Positions 34,009 to 44,910 of a stretch of DNA of 64,000 bases are shown piece after piece. This DNA comes from Fragum whitleyi (Eukaryota > Mollusca > Bivalvia > Cardiida > Cardiidae): NCBI GenBank assembly GCA_948146395.1, contig OX411543.1:50568517-50632516 (forward strand), given 5' to 3'. Numbering within the stretch: the stretch's first letter is position 1; the number at the start of each line of letters is the position of its first letter. A model generated the notes under the pieces. The model was not told where the DNA came from. It saw only the letters and a program-made list of their open reading frames with translations, and did not search any database. The translations under genes were made by a program, and so were the position numbers.

Positions 34009-36429
34009 TTAAGGATTCACAATGAAAACAGTCACGGTTTCTGTACTTACAGAAAACAAAAACGCTACGCCTTTAAAAATAATGTCTTTTATCCATCGAA
34101 TTTAAAAAAGACAAGTGTAGCTTTTACAGTCTGATACTCCGCATTATCATTTACTTTCATATCTTATCCTACAAATAACAAGAACTTTGAAGATTAAAGG
34201 AAAATTAGAAGTAATGTGTGTCATTTTTCAAAGAAAATGCATTTAAAGCTTTTAGATTGCGTTTCATATTGGAAATTCATGCAATCTCAAACAATAATAT
34301 CAATTGAAATAATTGGTAATATTTTCCTCCCTATAATCACAACTGAAAATAAAAATATCAAAAAAATGAAATAAAATATATGTTACGGTGCATGACAGAG
34401 AGTGTTACAGTATAGTAACTACATCACTTATATAGGTTACAGATTCTTATGGAAAACATTTCTTATGTTTTCTTTAATTGAATAGGATTTATTAGCTACT
34501 CTTACTCTTACCTGTCTTTCCGTATGTCTATCCGTCCGCCCGTCTGTTAACTTACACTTATTTACCCAAAAGAGTCCACAATCTATATCTGATTTACATC
34601 AAATTTTCACATAATGATTATACCAACATCAGAATATTTTTGTTCGAAATTACTTCGAAAAACATCAAAGGAAAATGTAATTTAAGGAATTTTGATTACA
34701 ATATACTCGTTTTACCATTAGAGTCAGGGCGGTGAAGTATTAATGCAAAAAGAGCCTTATGATAATCGGTGAATTATCCCAACCCTTGAACTCAAATTTA
34801 AGAATTGGTTTAATATCTAGTACAAGAAATTCAAGAACTAGTTCAAGAACTGGTTCAAGAGCTAGTTCGACTGTTCTTAAATTGCCATTCAAGTTCTAGA
34901 ACCAGTTCTTGGACTTTTTCGCAGGGAAGAATGCATTAGAGCATCCCAAGCTCTCGTGGACGTCCTGTGATTTCGAAAAACTTAAAAACTAAAAACTATA
35001 ATCATCCAGTAATTCGGCGGGTCTATCCTCTCAGAAAATATTTTAGATCAGAGCACGGCTAAGTATTTTGACCTTTTTATACAAATCGCGGAGATAGTTT
35101 TGATTGGCTTTTTATATAGACCGAATAAAGGTTCTTTTCCCTGCAATTCTCGTATTTACTTCAATGCAAATTAGTGTCCATTTTCAATAAAAATCCGAAA
35201 CAGGACCTTTTTGTGCTTAGATTTATATTTTTAGATAATTTCACCTCAGGGTTGTATTTTCCTTAGAATTTCAAAAGCAACTTTAACAACACACTTGGCT
35301 GATGCCATTTGTAAACATGTCTAGTTATAAAATAAGCACCAAGGCCCTATTTATAACATTTTTAAAAATAGCAAATGTAGATTTATTTGAACAAAAGTTT
35401 CATATTTGAGAAAGACTGAGCGAACAATCGTAACAACGTCATTTGTAGAAGAGATTTAAACCGATGATTTTGAGAATGTTCAATCCATTTGGATTTGGAG
35501 ATTTTAAGCTGACACTTTCTTGATCCCTTTCATTTAAAGCAGGTGAATGTTTTACGATGCTGATTAGACTACCATGGCATTCGCATAATCAACATTTGCG
35601 AGTGCTTTTTTATCCTGAAAGTAAGACAGATATAAATGAAAAGAAGGAAGGCATACTGTTTTTCATAAATTAAAATGGAGATCAGAGTGTTATTTTTAGA
35701 TATATCGAATTAAATGAAGTTTTTGGACTTTTCTCCCATCTACCTCGTATTTCGCAGAAAAGACTTAGATATAAGATAACTCGGATTTTGTTGCGCTTTC
35801 TTTTTGTGTTTTTTGAAAATCCTGGCGTCAAGAAAACTGGGATTTTTGTATGCAATATCAATGGCAGAGTTTGTAACGCTGTAGCGAAGATACTGTAACA
35901 TACCAAAAGAATTAGGCAGAGTACGTAACATACGCATAAAATTGAAATAATGCATAAGTTTCGAAACAGAAGACATTCCTTTTAGATAACGGGTATAATA
36001 GAGGAGACTGAGGGGTTATAACACCAAAAAGATAAAATGTTTCAATATTTCTTTTTTCTGTCCCAAGATCCAAAAAGAAGTAGACAAAACACTGTTTTTC
36101 GATCAAATTTCCCTCAAAACTCTTTTTTACCGAAATATCAATATCAGAAATATTTCGATCAAGATTATTCATTATCCAAGGAATGAAATAGGAATATATA
36201 AAAAGTCTAACGTGTCTTCTGGTTGTACAAATAATGTCGAAACCGACATGTATTCAAACAAATTAGCAGACGCCTTAACAGTTTTCATTGCAAATCCTTA
36301 TCGTGTTTTCATGCAGAGGTATTTGTCCGTTGTAACAGTTCTTAGGGTGTGACACTATGTCTCAAATTTTGATAAAATTTAAACATGAGGATAGGGCTGA
36401 CCCAAAAGTAAAAATAAGATTAAAAAATT
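34009..36429. other. no supported gene
   Basis: A block of GTCTATCCGTCCGCCCGTCT (about 34525) recalls the GACGG tracts of the tandem-array elements and may be a remnant. At 34830-34911 GAACTAGTTC/GAACTGGTTC motifs repeat, and CAAGAACTGGTTC (34844) faces GAACCAGTTCTTG (34899). Confidence 0.4.
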
Positions 36430-37900
36430 CTTAAAATCACTTCTGGTTGCCATGGAAACAGACGTTAAAGATTGAAAAAGTCTGATTTTGCGAGTTTTTA
36501 AATTCAAATATATCAGTAATGCAGCACAAACTAAAATAAAAACACATATGATATAAGTTCCCCATCATGGTTCTCTCAAATGAATTAAAAATATTTTTGG
36601 GCAAACGTTGTTTTCTTATGTTTCCATAGCAACAACACAATTACTCTACTAAAATATTGAATTTTGGATTTTTTTCAAATGTTATGACAAAATACAGACA
36701 TTTTGTTTTGTTTTACAAGGAAATACCACATTGACATTCACATAATAATAACTTTTGTGTTCGTTGCTATGGTAACGTGAATTCATATCCCTCAAATGAA
36801 GACAATTTCAGAACATCTTGAGAGTCCTCAAATGACTAGATAATTGAATTCCCATTCAATGTTATGATAATTTACAAAATTGCTCAGATAGACCTTTAAT
36901 GACATATAAGATTTTTTTTCAAAAACTTGCAGGAAATAGCCTGTTGCTATGGGAACAATTATGTAAAAATGCACAAAAGCCCATTTTTAGTCCTTGGATA
37001 CGGGTATCCAACGCCAAGCAACCCGAATATTTCTTAATCCTAAATAAAGTTCAAAGTTTCCTCTAACTTATATGTCAAAATAGTTGTGTAAACTGGTTTC
37101 ATTTTTTAGGAAAAAGGCTACAAAATCACCCAAAAATGCTTAATTTTGGGTTGTATCGGCAAATTACCATGGCAACTATTACAATTTTTGTTCTTTTTTC
37201 TTGTATTTTGATAGAGGCTTATTTGATCTCTTTTCTTATCACATGTAAACTTTCAGGGACTTAAAATAACTGATTTAAGAAAATAATTAAAATAGTTGCC
37301 ATGGTAACAAAAATGCCCAATGATTTCTTTGCGGTTTTTGAAAGAGCACTTTTTTTTAGATATGTTCCAATAATCAGCATCAGTTCATCATGCTGCAAAA
37401 ATTCAAGAAATAACTCAGAAGTAACAAAAACAGCCATATTATGAGACATAGTTACCGTTGTCAAGGTAACCAATGCACACAACAACAAAATTATTTGAAT
37501 CTTAGTTGCTCCGTTTACATAATAAATTCCATCTACACATCAAATGTCAGTCATAAACGAAGAAAAACAGGAAATTATAAACAACATTTTCAGACCAATT
37601 TATCAAAATAAGCCACTTTTGTTGTCATGGTAACCAATCTTTTTGACACTTACTGACACAACAAAAGATCTAGTTCAAAATTTTAGGTCCTATTCTATCA
37701 AATACATACCAAAACAACCATCATCTTCATATAAAGACCAAATTATATAGCTTCAAAAAAGCTTAATTTTGCAAAATTCTGTGCTTTGAAGGTCGTTGCC
37801 ATGGTAACCAGATGATCTGAAAACATTCTTTTTGTCAATTTCTTCTCTTATTATTATTCCCTACCTGTATGTGAAATTTCATCAAAATCGGAGACCATGT
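36430..37900. repeat. tandem array carrying nine RFX X-box-like palindromes
   Basis: Degenerate units of about 130-215 bp each contain a close match to GTTGCCATGGTAAC. They lie at 36446, 36620, 36763, 36943, 37163, 37295, 37457, 37621 and 37795. Two (37295, 37795) are perfect to that 14-mer, and the rest differ by one to three bases. The remaining text of the units is much less conserved. The array ends near ATTTCATCAAAATCGGAGAC. GTTNCCATRGNAAC is the established binding site of RFX factors. Whether it acts here is unknown. Confidence 0.75.
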
Positions 37901-37924
37901 GTGCCAACATTGTTTAAGTCGTTA

Positions 37925-39110
37925 CACAGAATGGGTATTAAATTGATATTCGTTGGAAAATAACATAATTCTCCTGAAATTGCATATACTTAGTTTGACT
38001 GGAGTTAACAAGCATGTTGTTGTTCGTGCACCAATTGAGAATATAATCTAAATTACCCTGAAAATTGTTTGCACTTCTGATAATTCAGTTCCAAATGTGT
38101 AAAGCGGCGAATCATCAGCAAAGAGATCAAGGTAAGAGTCTTTGATAAATAAGCTTAGATCCTTGATATAAATTAAGAAAGTTATCGGACCTAGTATAGA
38201 ACCTTGCGGAACACCACTTGTTAACTTTTGTGTTGATGAAAAAATAGTTTTGTGTTTAATACATTTAGTTCTTTCACTTAAGTTAGACTTAAAAAGTGTC
38301 AATGATTTCTCAGAAAAATTATGCAGTTTTAATTTGTACAACAGAACTCTATGGTAAACCAAATCAAAAGCTGTTTTGAGATCTACGAGAATTTTTTTTG
38401 TTTATACTAATTTATTTTAGTTCGTTTGCGACGAAAGCTTAAGCTTATAGAATCGCTCTCGAACGCTCAATCCTGATGTTTTCACGTCCCCGAGAGAGAG
38501 GCAGTGGTTTAAACCCACTGCTACCCATTTTTACAGCTGGGTGAACTTGGGCTGGCTATTAAGTGTTTTGCCCATAAACACACCTCGGCGACAGTGGGGC
38601 TCGAACCACGGACCTCCAGGTCACGGGTCGAGTTCATTTACCACTAGGCCTCCGAGGCAGTCAATTGAACCAATTATTTTTCCGGAATCATTCTCATTTA
38701 GCCATTCATCCATTTATCGGTTAAGCGTTGATTGGCATGAATGTTTTTCTCTAAATCCAGACTGAAGAGTTTCTAAGACGTAATGTTTGCTTAAAAAAAG
38801 AGTTTAATTGGTTTGCCAAATGTAGTTCGAAGATTTTTGACAAAGGCGGTAAAACGGAAATAGGTCATAGTAACTGGAGTCATCTTTTGCTGACCCTTTA
38901 TGAAAAGGAATCACATATGCGTGTTTCAACGCTCTTGGAACAAAACTTTTAGCAATGCTGATATGATTGATGTAATTGGCAGAACAATATAGTCACCACA
39001 CTGTTTCAAAAGATTTGCACTTATTTCATCTACTCCTGTAGCTTTGCAGATGTCTAATTGCTTTATCATTTTATTTACTTCAAGGTGTTATAATGTTAAC
39101 ATCAAATAAG
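37925..39110 (-). pseudogene. LINE reverse transcriptase fragment, split by a SINE
   Basis: On the minus strand the order is: fingers (from about 39085) with MIKQLDICKATGVDEISANL, ending in a worn YRPIS-like region; LQSGFREKHSCQSTL; GKIIGS (about 38670); then, after the SINE at 38400-38664, ILVDLKTAFDLVYHRVLLYK; SGVPQGSILGPITFLIYIKD; the FADDS active site; and, one frameshift later, LDYILNWCTNNNMLVNSSQT. Removal of the SINE makes the frame continuous (GS/ILVDL). It belongs to the broad CR1/jockey-like LINE set. The clade is not certain. Both ends are lost. Confidence 0.85.
38400..38664 (-). mobile_element. tRNA-derived SINE, copy 2, inserted in a LINE
   Basis: This is the same family as 25379-25647 in reverse orientation: 3' part at 38400, CCATTTTTACAGCTGGGTGA core, B box as GGGCTCGAACC (about 38597), and A box complement GCATTTACC/ACTAGGCC in slightly altered form (CATTTACCACTAGGCC). 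It interrupts the RT codons between GS and ILVDL. No clear target duplication is left. Confidence 0.85.
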
Positions 39111-39129
39111 TGATCTTTGAAAAAAAAAA

Positions 39130-39640
39130 TTGGCTAACCTGAGTAGTCTTCATGTAACTTGGTCAGAATGTTTGTCAGATCCCAAGGATGAACCCTATTG
39201 GAAATGGGAAGGATCAGGGTCATATCATAGGAAAAGGGACCTTAATGACATTTTTTGTTAACACTCTAGAGTCCACAAATATTATCCAATCTTCATTAAA
39301 CTTGGTCATAATGTTGGTCATGTCACAAGGATGAACCCTATTGAAAAAGGGAAGGATCCATGCCATATCACGGGAAAGGGGGCCTTAATGACAATTTTCT
39401 TGTTTACACCCTAGAAGCCACATATATGGCTCAATCTTTATGAAACTTGGTCAGAATGTTGGTCAGGTCACAAGGATGTACCCTATTGAAAATGGGAAGA
39501 TCCATGCTATATGGCAGGAAAAGGCGTCTAAATGATTATTTTCTACTTATAAATCTAGAGGCCACAAATGTGCCCAATCCTTATGAAACTTGGATTTGTG
39601 TAGAAATTATCTCCTAAATGACATCTGCCTATTTAATTGA
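39130..39640 (+). repeat. tandem-array element, four units of about 143 bp
   Basis: The core AACTTGGTCAGAATGTT or its variants starts at about 39156, 39299, 39443 and (partial) 39586. Each of the first three is followed by CACAAGGATGAACCCTATTG and a GGGAAGGATC block. The core is shared with the arrays at 5376 and 17265. It lies just upstream of the minus-strand LINE. Confidence 0.7.
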
Positions 39641-41046
39641 TGTGATGTCCTGGGGAAAAGGAGACCCAGGCGATCTAGCACCATCGTGGTTCTCTTGTTC
39701 ATGTAACATGGCTTTATATAATAAAGGTGGAAGAGGAAAATAGTGTTTTTTGAAATAAGTGATTATATTTTGATATGTATAAAAGCTCGGAGTTAGTGTG
39801 ATCTCAACGGCGTATATTTTTTCATTTTTAATTTGAAAATGACGTCGAGAAAATGACTATTTGGCGCGCTTTCTACAAACTACCCTAGCCTCGTTTAAAT
39901 GCGCAGTGCGATTTAATATAAGACGTTTTTGTTCCGAAAATTGTACAAAAATTAAGTTTAAGGAATGGTCAAAAAGCAAATGCCATATTAAAACTTTTGT
40001 AACTAAGTATATGGAAAATGGATGCTTGAAATCAATATTAACATTTCTTACTGTTCCAAAAATCTCACTTTTAACAAAATTTTATAAAATCGACCCGAAA
40101 GTTTTAAAACTTTCACCGTTCTGATTTTTTTTATAATCCTGATCAAAAGTTTGTCACTTTTACGTTAAAACTATGAAGTTGGCGTTTAAACTACAACTTA
40201 TATTTGAATGCTATTGCGATCTTTTGGAATAAAATGATAAAAATTCACAGATGTGTTCGAAGGTCTTTGACGAAAGGGCCCTCAAAAATTTTATTCCAAT
40301 ACACCAAGAACTTCGCAGTAAAACACAAGTGTTGCCGATCGGTGACTTCAATAAGCTTACCGTCGACGTCGCTATAAATGAGAATTGACTTTTGAAAGGT
40401 TATTTCACAAGTTCGACTTTATAACTTTACCATTAATTAGCACGTTCAAAGACTATTTGAGGGTGCAGTGACAACATTTTAAATAAAATGGGAAAACCTC
40501 TATGCATGTTTATAAAAAACAAAAAATCTTTTTAACATTTGATTTTTCTATGTACAGAAATCAAATAAATACTTTTTCAAAAAGTGAAACCAATTTGGTA
40601 AATGGTCAGTTTTTATGTGTTTGATTGGTACACGTTGCGATAAAGTATCATTGATTACTTTTATAAAAGAAGTCCAAAGCCGAATCTGGATCTATTTCTG
40701 TTTCAATTAGATGGAGCGAAGATATATTTAAATCTCTCGTTAACAATCTCAGGATGCTGTAGACATCTGTCACATAATGATCAAATGTCTCATTATTACG
40801 TGACAGGAAGGCATAAAACTGTTCCAGAATGTAGGTATATTACCTTTTTATGTCTTGAAGACAGTAAAAGTATTCTAATCGACGCCAATATCAAGAAATC
40901 AAATGGCTGAATACTGCTACGATATCTCCAAGGACCATATTGTCACATAGTTGTGACACTTGATTTGTTTTTTATTTCTCGAATCTACCTTGATTATCTC
41001 TGGTCTTAGTTTCAAGCTTTTAGAACGAAGTTAATACATTCTACTA
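39641..41046. other. no supported gene
   Basis: A frame at 39861-40124 reads without interruption for 87 codons but has lysine- and phenylalanine-rich composition as expected from AT-rich noise, and no motif. Nothing else stands out. Confidence 0.45.
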
Positions 41047-41489
41047 CACTTAAAGACATCGTGAAATTGCCACTCACTGCGATCAAAATCATTAAATATC
41101 ACTCACTCAGCGCTCCATTTATTCATTCCAAACACTCACCCAAATCGATCAAAAACGCTCGGAATCACTATATCACATTTCAAAATTGTTTAAGATGATC
41201 AACATTTAATTCAAATCGATAAGATTATTCCTGGATTTTATTGGCTGGTGTACAATTTAAAAAGTGTCTGATTGGTCGAAAAAGACGCACAAACAGAAAA
41301 TTACGTATACTTTTTTAAGGGGGGGGGGGTTAATAAATATCGCTTATTTCGTTCATCCCGAGCAAAATAAGCGATATTGTATTACCTCCCCTTAATTTCA
41401 CTAAAAACTCGCTGCACACACTCATTCAACTTTATTTCTAAAGCATTCCAAAATTATTCATTTTGTCAATTTCACGATGTTCTTTACTG
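41047..41489 (+). mobile_element. family A (CAGT) MITE copy
   Basis: It runs from TA|CACTTAAAGACATCGTGAAA to ACGATGTTCTTTACTG|TA. The inner hairpin is intact (AATATCGCTTATTTCGTTCA...GCAAAATAAGCGATATTG), with an 11-G run (41319-41329) in one flank of the hairpin. Confidence 0.85.
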
Positions 41490-41784
41490 TAAAGCTTCAT
41501 ATATGCACGTGTTTATTTATCCTGTGTGTGTGTGTGCGAGTTTTCTTCCATTTCACTGGCATTCTTTTGTATTTTATTTTAGATATTTTGTCGTCTTGGG
41601 AAAGATAAACTACAACAACAGACAATTGATATACCGGTGACCAGTCACACTTAAAAGGAAACATCTTGGAACTTTAGACAAAAAATAAATAAATATGGCA
41701 TTGGATCCGACATAGAACAATCAGATGTCGCGTTAAAAAAGAAAACTCAAGTAGCAAGCTAGATTGGTCATCCCGGGAATAGTC

Positions 41785-42201
41785 TTTATAATATGACCTG
41801 AGTCGCCGGAGTGAAATAATCCCGTTGAATATTTTCGATATTACACGGGCGTTATTACACTAGTGGAATAACTATGCAAATGAGCTCAGAACGAATAGTA
41901 ACGCTATTTTTGTAACTGCAAAAATGACGTCATAATCTATGTTTTGTGACGTCATTTTTGAACGGCGTTATAAGTTTCGCGGAAAATTAAAACGTTGAAT
42001 TTTAAGAATTTTGACGGTTTTTCGCTATATTCGGGTCATATTGTAAACAGAATATAAAATATGTGCTCATAAAATACAGAATTTATTAAACTCGTCATCT
42101 AAAACAGATAAAAACTCGGCACAGCCTCGTTTTTATCTGTTTATAGATGACTCGTTTAATAAATTCAGTATTCAATGACCACTCATTCAATATCCTCTAT
42201 A
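41785..42201 (+). mobile_element. family C element with CRE palindrome and terminal hairpin, copy 1
   Basis: It begins TTTATAATATGACC, which reappears inverted at about 42043 (GGTCATATTGTAAA), bounding an inner 275-bp unit. Two TGACGTCA sites (41925, 41947) form a palindrome AAAATGACGTCAT...TGACGTCATTTT. The right third (about 42085-42180) is a 95-bp hairpin built on GAATTTATTAAACTCGTCAT / TAGATGACTCGTTTAATAAA around AAAAACTCGGCACAGCCTCG. It matches 45482-45900 along its whole length. There is no ORF. Confidence 0.8.
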
Positions 42202-42441
42202 GTTCTGCAATTTCAAGTGAGTGATCAAAGATCAATTTTACATTGAAAATGATAGGAGATAACGGTTTCTCGGACCTCACTCTTTCTTGCGGAACTATAC
42301 ATGTATTTATACTAAATATATCGACCCTCGTCAGTCTACTTTCTTCGACTTTTCGCATTCTCCTAATGATAAGTTTCCCCGTAAAAGTCAAAATCTATAT
42401 TTGGCAACCGAAGTTAAAAGTTGAATGTAAGGCTAGATGAA

Positions 42442-42840
42442 CAGTTTAGAACATCGTTAAATTAGTGGCTCACTCAGCACTCAATTCATTCATTACAAAC
42501 ACTCACCCAAACCATTTAACTCTTTCCTGTTTTACAAAATTTTGGACCCGTCCAAATTCAAAGGTTTTGCAGACGAAAATTTAAAGTGGATTTGATCTGA
42601 AAAATAACCATTCAGTAGGGTATAAAATAATGTGGATAAAGAAGAAATTGCTTGTCAGAAGCAATTTCTTCTCTTTTCACAATGTTTTCTAAATCATAAA
42701 ATCAACGGCACGTAAAAAGCAGGGATTAAACAGCAAAGGGTTAAAAACGCTCCAAAAGTATTAAAATATATAAAATCAACAGCTATTTTCAAAATGAATA
42801 TCGTCAGAAAAATCCATAATTTCACTGACTTTTTATTGAA
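42442..42840 (+). mobile_element. family A MITE, truncated, carrying a nested TTAA MITE
   Basis: It starts CAGTTTAGAACATCGTTAAA and continues CACTCAGCACTCAATTCATT up to ACCATTTAA. After the inserted element (42520-42740) it resumes as TTAAAAACGCTCC, exactly where other copies read CATTCAAAAACGCTCC. It ends near TAATTTCACTGACT, so the second half is missing. Confidence 0.8.
42520..42740 (-). mobile_element. TTAA-flanked (piggyBac-like) MITE, copy 2
   Basis: It is flanked by TTAA at 42516-42519 and 42741-42744. Ends are CTCTTTCCTGTTTTAC and AGCAAAGGG. It is the inverse of 20251-20428 and carries an extra palindrome AAGAAGAAATTGCTTGTCAG / AAGCAATTTCTTCTC in the middle that the other copy has only half of. 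Confidence 0.85.
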
Positions 42841-43441
42841 GACAGGCTTGCCTGTCTTTCAATATAGGGATCGTCGCCATCGGATTTTGCTAACATACTC
42901 ATACATTTGTCATTACGCTTAAAAAAGTAGGCCCATTCATAAAAAAACGCGGCAAAAATAATCAATAGTGTAGTGAGATTTTGGTGCTGACCTAAATTCT
43001 GGCCGGGACCTCAGGGGAGTAAACACGTGATCTATGCAGAAGTCGCCTGCAGAACCGTGATTTGCACTCGTAAGTGGTGCTGTTTTAGGGCGTTTTCGGC
43101 TGCAATCTTTTGCATTTGCTACAAATATTCAATTGTATCTTACAACTGCTTTTATTCATTGACAAGCTATTAGCTCCCCTTTTTAGATTCGCTATTTCTC
43201 GTTAAATTGTGCGTTTGTGTGTCCTTATAAGATTGCTTTATTTATCCGTCTCCCGGGCCTGTCGTAGAATAAATGGATAAATGATAAAACAACACAAGGC
43301 TATTTGAATAAACTCATAAACCCTCGGATTTTCCTAGGTTTGAATTTTGACTTGGATTCACGGAGAAATCATTTCGAGGGCTTTTCAAATTACTTTATTA
43401 TTAGGCTTGTTTTGTCTATCCATATTGTATGGCCTGTGCAG

Positions 43442-43868
43442 CATTCGGAACATCAATCGGCCATTTACGTAAACTACAACATATCGTGCTTTCATAACAT
43501 CACTCTAACTATTCCGTACAATCGCCGAGGGTTCCCGAGTGCATATCGTGATCGTCAGATTCATTCAGCAATCTGCGGGCGATCTCCGAAGTCTCCGATC
43601 TATCTAACGGCCAACTTATTTCTGACCCTGGGCGGGTACTTTTGCCCGCAATATCAGAGTATCTCTCAGAAAGCAGGCTACCAGTTCTAGACTGGTCCAC
43701 ATATCGACTATCAGAATAGCCTAGAATTAGCTATTCTGATATTCGACAGCGAGACCAGTCTACACCCGACCCGAAAGAGGGTCAGAAATAAGTTGGCCCT
43801 AAATGTAGGTTACGGAACCTGCCGAGTTGAGACGAATGCGTGAGATTGGCCGAGTGGTGTGCCGAATG
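43442..43868. mobile_element. family G TIR element, copy 1
   Basis: The left end CATTCGGAACATCAATCGGC and the right end GCCGAGTGGTGTGCCGAATG are imperfect inverted repeats. The same pair bounds 51296-51712. The body holds an inner foldback (43608-43799). The 128-codon frame across it has no recognisable domain and I regard it as accidental. Confidence 0.65.
43608..43799. repeat. inner foldback of the family G element
   Basis: GGCCAACTTATTTCTGACCC (43609) faces GGGTCAGAAATAAGTTGGCC (43779). Further in, TCTAGACTGGTC faces GACCAGTCTA, and the centre is ATCAGAATAGCCTAGAATTA / GCTATTCTGAT. The other family G copy lacks this, so it may be a separate insertion. Confidence 0.7.
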
Positions 43869-44399
43869 GTCTGTACAGTTGTACCACGCATGCGCGACCC
43901 CGGTTTTTAGTTTCCGCTTTTGTTTTCGACAATTTTCTGACAATAACAAAAACTGTTTTTGAAACTGGAATGGATTTATTTGTAACAATCTGGAGTGGTC
44001 TTTTAAAGAATTCTACTCGAGGTGATAAAAATAAAAATAAATGCTGTAGCTCGGGAGTTCATTTAACAATCTGTCATTTTGACAGTTTTGTCAAAATTGA
44101 TAGTTCACCGGATAGTTCAATCCGAATCTTGATCTAGAAAAGCAGTCCTGTGGAAAAGGCCTGAAAGGTTAGTTGTCTTAACAGATTTGTGTATTAATTT
44201 GTAGTTGAAATTATTTCTACTAAGTAAGACCATATGTAACAAGAATAACCTGAAACGGAGATCGAAATATCTCAATGGAGAATTAGAATAGGATGTTTCA
44301 CTCTTGGAAGGGTATTCACAAAAACAAAAATATTTAATCTACAGCTATTTTACGGAAAATAATTCTTCTTGGTATTGACTTTGACTAGTAAAAGTTTAA

Positions 44400-44910
44400 G
44401 AATTTTGTTATGTATTACTCTTATTGCTTCTTTTATGTGGAGATATTGAGTCAAATCCTGGACCAGATAATAAAGGAAAAAGAAATTTGAACAAATTCAG
44501 GGCAATATTCAGGGCAATGAAATCTTCAGCTCTTCATCAAGGGGTAAGCAATGTGTGTCGTGTGGATTAACTTTTTTATTTAAGATTTTTACACATGCAC
44601 TTATTATATTATAATAATGAGTTTGCCTGGAAAAATGCGATTTGGATCATATTTTGATTGCTGGGGATAATCTATACAATTTTACAAGACAGGGTTGCAA
44701 TAATTCATATGAGTTTTTAGAATTCAGGAATTGCCACCATATATCTGTTGGTTAGATGAATGTTTTGCATTAAGGATATTGAAAACTTACACTGGGATAT
44801 GAATAGCTATTCTGAAGGCAGTTACCCTCTTGTTAAGCTTGAACTGGCTAGAAGGATAGGTTTATCTGGAAGTAATGATTCTTTAAAGTTAGCATATTAA
44901 TTTGTAACGG
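44400..44910 (+). pseudogene. decayed element gene: 2A-like leader plus cysteine-protease-like segment
   Basis: At 44400-44468 one frame reads a run of seven leucines and then LCGDIESNPGPD, which matches the 2A ribosome-skipping signature (D-I/V-E-x-N-P-G-P). In another frame, 44507-44575 gives IQGNEIFSSSSRGKQCVSCG. The same frame resumes after stops at about 44624-44700 with CDLDHILIAGDNLYNFTRQ. A third frame gives LPPYICWLDECFALRILKTY (44731 on), and a fourth gives SYPLVKLELARRIGLSG. The GKQC...LDxIL..GDxLY order is one I associate with OTU/papain-like cysteine proteases found in mobile-element proteins that also carry 2A leaders. That assignment is inference. At least three frameshifts and several stops make it dead. 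No start codon is in frame with the leader. Confidence 0.6.

Noticed and set aside
4898..39600. Satellite/centromeric array
   Set aside because: Each tandem array has only two to nine units and a bounded end module, so they are dispersed elements, not a satellite.
43304..43690. 128-codon plus-strand frame
   Set aside because: It runs into a TIR element and its foldback. Composition is unremarkable and no motif is recognised.
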